This document shows positions 7,183 through 14,773 of a stretch of DNA of 64,000 nucleotides, one piece after another. Each line of letters starts with the position of its first letter. Positions within the stretch are counted from its first letter, which is position 1. The stretch comes from Phycisphaerales bacterium (GTDB taxonomy: Bacteria > Planctomycetota > Phycisphaerae > Phycisphaerales > UBA1924), in assembly GCA_020849615.1 (NCBI GenBank), contig JADLFW010000022.1:1-64000 (forward strand), in the 5' to 3' direction. A program made the translations under genes and the position numbers. The notes beneath the pieces are model-generated. The model was not told where the DNA came from and ran no database searches. It was given only the letters and a program-made list of their open reading frames with translations.

Positions 7183-10100
7183 CTACTGTTTGTTTTCCCC
7201 AGCATGTTTGTGCCGCTCAGCCCAGCGCCTCACGGCGGCGGCCATCGGGCTGGGACGGCCGCTTTCCTTCAGGCCATCCAACTGGTACTCGAGGCTGCCC
7301 GCGATGTGCCGATCGTAATGCCGGAGGTCCCAGAGGCCCAGGTAGCCCCCGTTGCCGCCGACGAAGAGGTGGTCGCCGTCGGGGGTAAACTGAACCACAA
7401 AGACCATGAGGCCTTCGCCATTGCTCGTGAACTGATCCCGGAAGATGGCGAGGTTGTCGCCGGTTTCCGCATCCCACAGCCGAACCGTGCCATCGGCCCC
7501 ACCTGAGGCCAGGAGGCGGCCGTCGGGGCTGAAATCCAAACCGTACACGACGCCGACGTGTCCCTTGATCGTGTTGAGTGTGCGGCCGGTGTTCGCATCC
7601 CAGATTCGGATGGTCGAATCGTTGCCGGCCCCGGCCACGCGGCGGCCATCGGGGCTGAAGCGGACGCAGCGCACGGTGGCGATGTGGCCAGGAAGGTCGC
7701 GGGGCAATCCCCTCAGCGTCGCGTCCGTGACACCGGCGACACCATAGAGTCCTCCCCACGCCAGCGAGCGGCCATCCGGCGAGAACCGTACCGTGCGAAT
7801 CTGCGACACAGCGGGACCAGGGCCTGGGGGGGATGGGATCAGCACTTCGGCTGTCTTTGCAGCGCTCGGCACATCCCACAGCCTCACGAGGGCGTCGTCT
7901 CCTGCCGTGGCGACAACGGCGCCGTCGGGGGCGAAGGACAGGTCGGCGGCGCGGATTGCGTGAGCGCTCGCGATGCGCGAGCGTTCCTTCAGGGTGGTGC
8001 TGTCGAGGAGGATCACATCGGCTTGATCCCCCAGGTCGATGGCGACCGCCACGGTCCGGCCGTCCGGTGAGAGCGAGATTGACTCGACCTGCCCACCCAG
8101 GTCGGCCGAGCGTGCCGCCTTGCGCCCCCGCGCCAAGTCCCACGCAAGCACCAGGCCTTCGCTCCCCATGCTGTATCCACGGAGGCCGCTTTCGTCCACG
8201 GCCACAGCCATGACAGTTTTGCTGTGCCCGGCCAGAGGCGAGAAGGCGCCGCGCCGCGGAGGCGAGTTTGGCTCCGCGTGCGCTCGCAACTTCTCGGAGG
8301 CAGGACGCGGCAAGAGGTCAGAGAGGTCCCAGCGCTGCACGACGCCGTCGCGGTGGCCGGAGAGCAGGGTCCGGCCGGTATTGGCAAAGGCCAGCGAGGA
8401 GACGGCGGCGTCGTGGGCCATGAAGTACCGCAGAGCCGGGGCGCCCGGAGTCGTCGTATCCCAGATTGAGAGGCGTCGGTCCTGGCCCGCCACGGCCAGC
8501 CAGCGGCCGTCGGCCGAGAGCGCGGTGCGGTCCACCAGGGAACCCCCTTCGATGACGGCGAAGGGCCGGATCCCCTTGTCACGCTGCGCGTCCAGCATCC
8601 AGATCCTCGTGTACTCCGTAAAGAAGAGAAGCGGCGCGCCGCCGTCGATGCCCTTCGTGAACGCCAAGTTCACCGCTTGCTCGGCCGGCTCGAACGGGTA
8701 GCGGGTTGGCGGATCGGGCGTGCCGACCCGCAGCACGGTGATGCCACCTTGTTCGACGCCGGCGAGCCACTCTCCATCCGGGCTCAGGATCATCCCGCGC
8801 GGGGGTTTGCTCGGCTGGCGCTCGACCGGATCAAGCACCGGGAGTGCCTCCGCGGCGGGATCCAGCGGCAATGCCCTCCCCTCATGCCACACGGCGAACC
8901 TGGTGCCGTCGGCGCTGAAAACGGGGTACGCCGGGGGCGGCAGGACCAATGGCTTGGCCAGCGCTTCGAGGGTCGTCGCATCCCATCGGCGCAAGGTGTT
9001 GTCCTTGTCACCTATGACAATCTCACCGTGCGACGTGAACGCCACACCGCGCAGCCACCACGCTCGGTCGTTCCTAGGGGGAAAGGCTGTCTTTGCCTTG
9101 AGCGTGAGGTCCGGGAACGTCCACAACCCCATCGTCTCGGTATCGGCAATGAGCACGATGTCGTCCCGCCCCGGCGCGGGCAGGAGGAGGGTGACGGTGG
9201 CGGAGGAGCCGGTGAGTCCGGACGCGGAGACGGTCGCCTCGCAGGGCTGAGCGGCGTGCAACTCCCATAGCGCCCACCAGGCCCGCGAACGGGGGAGCTG
9301 TTCCTGGGCGGGGTTCCAGCGCTGGATGCCCGCGATCGGGTTGAGCAGTTCGGTCCATAAGAGAGCCTGGGCCTCGGGGATGTTCCCCAGCTTGACGAGG
9401 CCGCGCCCGCGCTCGACGTTGCCGTTGGAGAGCGCCACCGCGAGACGTGAAGCCTGGATACTCATCATGATCGCGGAAACCGCCACAAGGGTTACGATCA
9501 TCAGCGCCGCGCTCATCGCCAGCCGATATCGCCGGGCCGTCTTGCGAAGCACGTACCAGGTGCTGTCGCGCCGGGCCTCGATCGCCTCGCCGGCGAGGTA
9601 GCGTTTGATGTCGTTGCCCAGCCCGGCCGCGGTCTGGTACCGCCGGGCCGGGTCCTTGGCCATGGCCTTCAGGATGATGGTGGAGACCTCGTCGTCCGCG
9701 AAGGGCCCGTGCCCATCGCGCGTGCGGCGGGAGAGCGGCGCCGGATCGGCCCTTTCGATGTTGCGGATCGCGGCGCCCATCGGGCCATCCACGGCGTAGG
9801 GCATCCGCCCGGCCACCATCTCATACATGATGACGCCGAGGGAGTAGATGTCGGTCCGCGTGTCCACGCGGGAGGGGTCGCCGGAGACCTGCTCGGGCGA
9901 GGCGTAGGCGAGCGTACCGGCGAACGCGCCGGTGTAGGTCAGCCGGGTGCGCTCCTCGGGTCCCAGGTCCTGCGCGATGCCGAAGTCCAGCACGTGCGGC
10001 TCGCCCGCGCTGTCCACCAGGATGTTGGCGGGCTTGAGATCGCGGTGCACGATGGCGTGCTGGTGGGCATAGAGGACGGCGTCGCAGACCTTGGCCATGA

Positions 10101-10686
10101 CCCTCAGCCGGTCCCGCAGGACGCGGCGGCGGTCGTCGCGTCCGCGGGTGAGCCCGGCCGACCAGCGGTCCAGCGGTTCGCCCTCGATGTACTCCATGGC
10201 AAAGGCGAGCCCGCCACCCGGCACGGTGATCGAGTCGTACACCGTCACGATGTTGGGGTGGCTCAGGCCCGCCGCGATACGGGTCTCGCGCTCGAAGCGT
10301 TCCCGGTCGCGGGCCGAAGCGCCACGGCCCGCCAAGAGCATCTTGATCGCCACGGTTCGCTGCGTCTGCACCTGCAGGGCCCGGTAGACCACCCCCTGGC
10401 CGCCGCGGTGGATCTCTTCGAGGATCCGGTAGCCGGAGACCAGATCCGGGCTGGCGACGGCGTCCGATTCCGACGATTTCGGGGGTTCACCCGGCGAGTC
10501 CACGAGCAGTGGCGAGCCGATGGTGACGGCCGCTCGAAACTCCGTCAGAAACTGGGCGTTGGCGCGGAGCTCGGCGACCAGCGTCCGGCACTCCGCGCAA
10601 TCCGCACAATGTCTCTGCACATCGCCGTCGGGCTCGCCCGACTCCACGAATACATCCAGAGTTGCTTGCGACGGGCAGCCCTCCAT
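7183..10686 (-). CDS. membrane Ser/Thr protein kinase with WD40 repeats
   Basis: A 1,167-residue kinase. The start ATG overlaps the stop of the upstream sigma-factor gene by one base (TGATG), giving translational coupling; the longer open frame would run into that gene. Residues 24-33 (HCADCAEC) form an anti-sigma-like zinc motif. The kinase domain spans ~86-370: glycine loop IHRGGQGVV, Lys115 (VAIK), HRDLKPAN with Asp216, DFG with Asp234, SPE at ~263. All catalytic residues are present. One membrane helix lies at ~387-410. The rest (~600 residues) is WD40 repeats with classic blades (LSPDGRTVA, SGGADGTVRLWDAETG), probably an extracytoplasmic or scaffold sensor. It likely phosphorylates or controls the partner sigma factor, though the target is inferred from linkage only. 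Confidence 0.92.
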   Translation of the reverse strand: MEGCPSQATLDVFVESGEPDGDVQRHCADCAECRTLVAELRANAQFLTEFRAAVTIGSPLLVDSPGEPPKSSESDAVASPDLVSGYRILEEIHRGGQGVVYRALQVQTQRTVAIKMLLAGRGASARDRERFERETRIAAGLSHPNIVTVYDSITVPGGGLAFAMEYIEGEPLDRWSAGLTRGRDDRRRVLRDRLRVMAKVCDAVLYAHQHAIVHRDLKPANILVDSAGEPHVLDFGIAQDLGPEERTRLTYTGAFAGTLAYASPEQVSGDPSRVDTRTDIYSLGVIMYEMVAGRMPYAVDGPMGAAIRNIERADPAPLSRRTRDGHGPFADDEVSTIILKAMAKDPARRYQTAAGLGNDIKRYLAGEAIEARRDSTWYVLRKTARRYRLAMSAALMIVTLVAVSAIMMSIQASRLAVALSNGNVERGRGLVKLGNIPEAQALLWTELLNPIAGIQRWNPAQEQLPRSRAWWALWELHAAQPCEATVSASGLTGSSATVTLLLPAPGRDDIVLIADTETMGLWTFPDLTLKAKTAFPPRNDRAWWLRGVAFTSHGEIVIGDKDNTLRRWDATTLEALAKPLVLPPPAYPVFSADGTRFAVWHEGRALPLDPAAEALPVLDPVERQPSKPPRGMILSPDGEWLAGVEQGGITVLRVGTPDPPTRYPFEPAEQAVNLAFTKGIDGGAPLLFFTEYTRIWMLDAQRDKGIRPFAVIEGGSLVDRTALSADGRWLAVAGQDRRLSIWDTTTPGAPALRYFMAHDAAVSSLAFANTGRTLLSGHRDGVVQRWDLSDLLPRPASEKLRAHAEPNSPPRRGAFSPLAGHSKTVMAVAVDESGLRGYSMGSEGLVLAWDLARGRKAARSADLGGQVESISLSPDGRTVAVAIDLGDQADVILLDSTTLKERSRIASAHAIRAADLSFAPDGAVVATAGDDALVRLWDVPSAAKTAEVLIPSPPGPGPAVSQIRTVRFSPDGRSLAWGGLYGVAGVTDATLRGLPRDLPGHIATVRCVRFSPDGRRVAGAGNDSTIRIWDANTGRTLNTIKGHVGVVYGLDFSPDGRLLASGGADGTVRLWDAETGDNLAIFRDQFTSNGEGLMVFVVQFTPDGDHLFVGGNGGYLGLWDLRHYDRHIAGSLEYQLDGLKESGRPSPMAAAVRRWAERHKHAGENKQ

Positions 10687-11297
10687 CACGGGTCCTCCCG
10701 GTAGGCGGCGTTCAGTTCCTCCACCAGGTCTCTCAGTCGCTTCGACACGCGGCTCTTGGCGACGTAGACATCCTCGATCGTCATACCGCACTCGGCGGCC
10801 ACGGCGGCCGCGGGCGTTCCCCGTATCGCGAACAGCTCGAACGCCTTCAGTGTCGCGGCGGACGTGCGGCGCGCGGCCAAGAGCATCTCCCAGGCCCGGG
10901 CCAAGTTCACTCGCTTCTGCTCGGCGGCCCACAGGCGGGTCGCCTGCGCTGGATCGTGGAGTTGGGCGATGGCAGAATCGCCGCGATGCTCGGCGGCCCG
11001 TCCCTTGGATCGGGCACACTTGCCGATCTGGTTGCGCGCGATGCCGATGATCCAGGAGCTCAGCCGGCCCCTCGACCGGTCGTAACGGCCCGCCCGGTAC
11101 GCCGCGATGAACTCGACGAGCGTGGCCTGGGCGATCTCCTCGGCATCCGTACGGTTCAGGCCGATTCTCTGCGCCAAGGCGAACAGCACGGGCCGGTACC
11201 GGGCGTCGAACTCGCGCCAGACAGCGTCCTGCCCCGGATCCTTGAGCGACTCTAAGAGGGCCGTGGTGGTGGTGTTATGAATCGCGGGCCCGGTCAC
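10686..11297 (-). CDS. ECF-type RNA polymerase sigma factor
   Basis: A 203-residue sigma-70-family factor of the ECF type. It starts at GTG 11297. Region 2 is clear (FDARYRPVLFALAQRIGL, DAEEIAQATLVEFIAAY, then GRLSSWIIGIARNQI), and region 4 is the C-terminal helix-turn-helix (GTPAAAVAAECGMTIEDVYVAKSRVSKRL). No dedicated small anti-sigma gene follows. Instead the stop codon overlaps the start of a Ser/Thr kinase that itself carries an anti-sigma-like zinc motif, an arrangement common in planctomycetes. Expected to redirect transcription to a surface- or stress-related regulon when its kinase is active; targets unknown. Confidence 0.9.
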   Translation of the reverse strand: MTGPAIHNTTTTALLESLKDPGQDAVWREFDARYRPVLFALAQRIGLNRTDAEEIAQATLVEFIAAYRAGRYDRSRGRLSSWIIGIARNQIGKCARSKGRAAEHRGDSAIAQLHDPAQATRLWAAEQKRVNLARAWEMLLAARRTSAATLKAFELFAIRGTPAAAVAAECGMTIEDVYVAKSRVSKRLRDLVEELNAAYREDP

Positions 11298-11493
11298 GTC
11301 TACAGCTTACCACCGGGGCCCGATCGCGAAGTTGGATCACCAAAATCACGCCTCGGTGCAAGGTATTCCTTCCTGCCGGTAAGTCTTGGCATCAGCCCGC
11401 ACCACGGGCCGAGAGTCGCTGTCGAACTCAGTGGACGCCGGGGCGTTCGGGGCACCTCGGCGACCGCCCCTTCAAGTTTCAAGAGGAGGCTTC

Positions 11494-11679
11494 ATGATGA
11501 TCCGGTCAATAGGCGCGCGCATCGGCCCGGTCGTACGTGAACTGCGTCGCCATGTTTTCTATGCAAGTTCATCCTCATCCGGCGAAGTTCTGTTGTCCGT
11601 CCGGTATACGGCGCCCGTGACGACTCCCTTGTGGGGAATCAGGCACACAACAACAGGTTCAGATGGAGCCGGGGTTTAA
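11494..11679 (+). CDS. possible small leader or hypothetical protein
   Basis: A 61-codon frame with a strong ribosome site (AGAGGAGG, five bases before ATGATG). It starts MMIRSIGARIGPVVRELRRH and is rich in Ser, Thr and Arg. It ends 31 bases before the FG-GAP-like gene at 11711. The good ribosome site is the main support; composition is unconvincing and no family is recognised. It could be a leader peptide or a decayed 5' end. The 196 bases before it (11298-11493) hold no other gene that I can see and probably carry divergent promoters. Confidence 0.3.
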   Translation: MMIRSIGARIGPVVRELRRHVFYASSSSSGEVLLSVRYTAPVTTPLWGIRHTTTGSDGAGV

Positions 11680-11710
11680 CAACCGCGCTTGGCGGTAGAA
11701 AGGCAGTTTC

Positions 11711-12772
11711 ATGCTCACTCGCAGTTTCACTCGCGGGAGTCTCTCCCTGATGATGATGGCCGTGACGGGAATCGCCATCGGCGCAGGTCAAACAAAAGCC
11801 ATCGGCGCGGGCCCGCCCGGCAGCAGCGGCAGCGGCTTGCCAAAGCCCCCGATTAACCCTTGCCCACCCCCCGACAAGGGGTTTCTGGCGGCGATGACCT
11901 GGAGCGGGGCGGGCAAGGGCGACCTTACGTGGTTCCCCGGCGACTACAACGGTGACGGCAAGACAGACATGGCCCGCTGGCGGGCCGGCGTAGGAATCGA
12001 AGTGCTGCTCTCTACGGGCTCGGCGTTTACGAGCGGGGCGGCTTGGTCGCCGGCGGGGTTCGGCAGCCTGACTTGGTTCCCGGGCGACTACAACGGTGAC
12101 GGCAAGACAGACATGGCCCGCTGGCGGGCCGGCGTAGGAATCGAAGTGCTGCTCTCTACGGGCTCGTCGTTCCTGGCTGCGGCCACGTGGTCTGGTGCGG
12201 GAGTCGGCGATCTCACCTGGTTCCCGGGCGACTACAACGGTGACGGCATGACAGACATGGCCCGCTGGCGGGCCGGCGTAGGAATCGAAGTGCTGCTCTC
12301 TACGCGCTCGGCGTTCCTGACTGCGGTCACGTGGTCCGGTGCGGGAGTCGGCGATCTCACCTGGTTTCCGGGCGACTACAACGGTGACGGCAGAACTGAC
12401 ATGGCCCGCTGGACGAGTTCTAGCGGCATTCAGGTGCTGCTCGCTAAGACGACGGGATCGTCATTTGACAACCCGAGCACGTGGACGGGGTGGAGGGGAT
12501 TTGGCAAGGGCGACCTGACACTGTTCCCCGGCGACTACAGCGGCGATGGGAAGGACGATATGGCGCGTTGGGTTGCGCAAACGGGTATTGACGTCCTGGT
12601 GTCCGCGAGAGGCGGGTATCGGTATTTCTATTACCTCGAAACATGGAGCTGCGCCGGATTCGGTGACCTGACGTGGTTCCCCGGCGACTACGACGGGGAC
12701 GGCAAGACCGATATGGCCCGCTGGATCGGTTCCGTCGGGCTTCAGGTCATGCGGTCCACAGGATCCCGGTAA
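11711..12772 (+). CDS. FG-GAP/VCBS-like repeat secreted protein
   Basis: A 353-residue exported protein with a hydrophobic N-terminus (SLSLMMMAVTGIAIGAGQ). After a proline-rich linker it has six ~48-residue repeats of the form TWSGAGxGDLTWFPGDYNGDGKTDMARW...GIEVLLSTGSAF. Each repeat contains a D-x-N-x-D-G-x-x-D Ca-binding loop as in FG-GAP/VCBS propeller blades, so a Ca-stabilised propeller is likely. The first three repeats are almost identical at the nucleotide level with an exact 144-nt period. There is no GC tail, PEP-CTERM or membrane anchor, so it may be released or held non-covalently. Carbohydrate or matrix binding is plausible but not shown. Confidence 0.8.
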   Translation: MLTRSFTRGSLSLMMMAVTGIAIGAGQTKAIGAGPPGSSGSGLPKPPINPCPPPDKGFLAAMTWSGAGKGDLTWFPGDYNGDGKTDMARWRAGVGIEVLLSTGSAFTSGAAWSPAGFGSLTWFPGDYNGDGKTDMARWRAGVGIEVLLSTGSSFLAAATWSGAGVGDLTWFPGDYNGDGMTDMARWRAGVGIEVLLSTRSAFLTAVTWSGAGVGDLTWFPGDYNGDGRTDMARWTSSSGIQVLLAKTTGSSFDNPSTWTGWRGFGKGDLTLFPGDYSGDGKDDMARWVAQTGIDVLVSARGGYRYFYYLETWSCAGFGDLTWFPGDYDGDGKTDMARWIGSVGLQVMRSTGSR

Positions 12773-12872
12773 GGAGGGCGACGCGCGGTGCGTGTGGACG
12801 ACGGTCAGATCCACAACTCCATGGGACCGTAGGACGCGGCAAACTGCCGGCTGAGCCCATTCTGTCACTTGA

Positions 12873-12907
12873 CACCGTCACCCCCGTTCCAATCGGGGGT
12901 GGCGGTG
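12873..12907 (+). terminator. strong terminator-like hairpin
   Basis: A 14-bp stem (CACCGTCACCCCCG / CGGGGGTGGCGGTG, one G-T pair) with a 7-nt loop, followed by CTTTC, about 100 bases after the stop of the gene at 11711. The most stable-looking hairpin in the window. Confidence 0.6.
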
Positions 12908-13038
12908 CTTTCGCGGCAAGTGGGGCCCGCCTTGTCACCGTCCGTGCCAGGAGGTTGGCACGTATACGGCACGCGGGTTTTTGCGAGCGTCGTAAGTATT
13001 TGGAATACCGAGCGGTAACGCGAGATATCCTCTAAAGC

Positions 13039-13773
13039 GTGGAGCGGTGTGCACGGTACGCGGATCGCGGGTCGGCAGTCTATGGCAGCGGTGCTTTCCC
13101 TCGGGCGCAGTGGGTCCTCCGGCGGGCGATGGCCTGCATCGTGATCGGCCTTGCGATGAACGTGCTGGTGGCGTGGACCCTTGCGGTGTGGAGGAGTGCT
13201 GGCGGGCCGCTGATTGAAACGGCGATCGACGCGGGCCCGGACAGCGTGGCGTTCCATAAGCCGGACCTGGGATGGTCAAGCGTCGATCCGCTCCTGGTCG
13301 GGCGGCCGCTCTTGCGTCTCACGGCGCACCGCGAGGGCGTATGCGTCGTTGCAGAATCTGCCGGGACGACATTCGATGAAGCGTTGGCCGCGCCGCCCAT
13401 CCGGTACGTGGAGTGCCGTTTCGGCTGGCCCGCGCCATCTCTCGGGTGGCATCAGGTCGAACAGGCGGGCGTGGTTGTGAAGAGGAGTTGGTCCATCAGT
13501 CTGCCCGGGCTGGGCCCGATCACGCGCCCGTTGTTGGCCGGGCCGCGGCGATTGCCGCTTGAACCCGTGTGGCACGGGCTGCTGTTCAACACCGCGGTAT
13601 ATGCCGCGGTGCTCGGCGCCCTGGAAGTGGGTCTGTCATCCATCGGCGCCGCACAGCGCCGGTCACGCCGCGAGCGAGGGTATTGCCCTGTGTGCGCTTA
13701 CGACCTGCACGGTGACTTCCGGTCTGGGTGCCCGGAGTGCGGCTGGGATCGGCCCGCGACCAAGTCGCCGTAG
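13039..13773 (+). CDS. membrane protein with C-terminal zinc ribbon
   Basis: Up to 244 residues. An N-terminal helix (IVIGLAMNVLVAWTLAVW) probably spans the membrane, with a second helix (LLFNTAVYAAVLGALEVGL) near residue 190. The C-terminus is a short zinc ribbon, CPVCAYDLHG...CPECGWD, with the four Cys in place. Proteins with this plan (two helices bracketing an external domain, then a cytosolic CPxC/CPxCG ribbon) are common and uncharacterised in planctomycetes. The start is uncertain: GTG at 13039 or the in-frame ATG at 13129, which would begin just before the first helix. It overlaps the end of a possible minus-strand frame at 13663. Confidence 0.7.
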   Translation: MERCARYADRGSAVYGSGAFPRAQWVLRRAMACIVIGLAMNVLVAWTLAVWRSAGGPLIETAIDAGPDSVAFHKPDLGWSSVDPLLVGRPLLRLTAHREGVCVVAESAGTTFDEALAAPPIRYVECRFGWPAPSLGWHQVEQAGVVVKRSWSISLPGLGPITRPLLAGPRRLPLEPVWHGLLFNTAVYAAVLGALEVGLSSIGAAQRRSRRERGYCPVCAYDLHGDFRSGCPECGWDRPATKSP

Positions 13774-13983
13774 ATCCCCGTCCCACTCCGCCCGGAGAGG
13801 CATGGCTTGTACCGCTCGCGGAGTTCGATCGATGGGACGACTGTACAGGCGCGGGGGCCTGTACGGGCTCGACGACGCCGACCGCCACGGCGAGCTCGTC
13901 GCCCGCGACCGCACCGTCGCGCCGACCATGCTGGCGACCGCGATGAAGACCGTCGAGCGACTCCCGGCGATCGCGGTGGCCAT
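13663..13983 (-). CDS. possible small gene sharing its 5' end with 33452-33688
   Basis: The frame starts MATAIAGSRST with AAGGAGTTACCGC before the ATG. The same upstream sequence, ribosome site and first codons (MATATAARRST) occur at 33688. Between the two, about 90 bases upstream also align. After ~15 codons the two proteins diverge, and the 3' third here overlaps the gene at 13039-13773 on the other strand. The conserved part is therefore the promoter/start region; the rest may be frameshifted or decayed. Annotated as doubtful. Confidence 0.3.
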   Translation of the reverse strand: MATAIAGSRSTVFIAVASMVGATVRSRATSSPWRSASSSPYRPPRLYSRPIDRTPRAVQAMPLRAEWDGDLRRLGRGPIPAALRAPRPEVTVQVVSAHRAIPSLAA

Positions 13984-14172
13984 GCGGTAACTCCTTCCGG
14001 CTGTGGGGCTTGGCGGCGGTTTCGCTCACGCTGCCAACTCGAAACCGAACGCTGAGGTACCTCGGGGAGGTCGCATGAATCAAGGCAGTGTGGCACTCCG
14101 CGGCGGCAAAACATCCGCCAAGATGATGTTGGTCTCTGGTGTAATCGCCGGGTCTTCCGATACGATGCCGCT

Positions 14173-14754
14173 GTGGACCGCGTGGCCGAGGTTCTGGACC
14201 GGATCAACCGGGGCGACCCGCGCGCAACAGAATACCTTCTGCCGCTGGTGTACGACCAGCTCTGTGTGATCGCACAACGGGCCATGAATGGCGAACGCCG
14301 CGACCACACGTTGCAGGCAACAGCGCTGGTCAACGAGGCGTACCTTCGTCTTTTCGGCGACGGCTCGGAGGTGTCCTGGAGCAGCCGCGGCCACTTCTTC
14401 ACCGCCGCCGCGGAAGCGATGCGGCGTATCCTCATCGAGCACGCCCGGATGCGCGCCCGCGTCAAGCGTGGCGGCGATACCGACGGCAGGCCCCCTGTCC
14501 GCATCCCCCTCAGCGCCATCGACCTGGCCGAGGCCCCCGACGAACACGAAATCCTGACGTTCGATGAAGACATCCGTCGCCTTGAAATGCAGGATGCGCA
14601 GGCCGCGACCATCGTGCGCCTGCGCGTCTTCGCCGGGCTGACCGTGCAAGAGACCGCCCTGTCGCTCGGTATCTCCCCCAGCACGGTGGACCGTGACTGG
14701 GCGTTCGCGCGGGCGTGGCTCTTCGCGGCTCGGAAGCGGCGGCAGTCCCCTTAG
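14173..14754 (+). CDS. ECF-type sigma factor of the kinase-linked group
   Basis: A 193-residue sigma factor starting at GTG 14173. It has the features of the Sigma70_ECF (PF07638-like) group: YDQLCVIAQRAM, HTLQATALVNEAYLRLFG, HFFTAAAEAMRRILIEHAR in region 2, and a region-4 helix-turn-helix (GLTVQETALSLGISPSTVDRDWAFARAWL). The stop is 19 bases before the Ser/Thr kinase at 14774, forming a two-gene operon. Its closest relative in the window is the factor at 44484, with the same HTLxATALVxEAYLRL block; the factor at 10686 is of a different subtype. Probably controlled by the kinase instead of a classical anti-sigma. Confidence 0.92.
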   Translation: MDRVAEVLDRINRGDPRATEYLLPLVYDQLCVIAQRAMNGERRDHTLQATALVNEAYLRLFGDGSEVSWSSRGHFFTAAAEAMRRILIEHARMRARVKRGGDTDGRPPVRIPLSAIDLAEAPDEHEILTFDEDIRRLEMQDAQAATIVRLRVFAGLTVQETALSLGISPSTVDRDWAFARAWLFAARKRRQSP

Positions 14755-14773
14755 TTGACGGGTAGGAGCGTTC

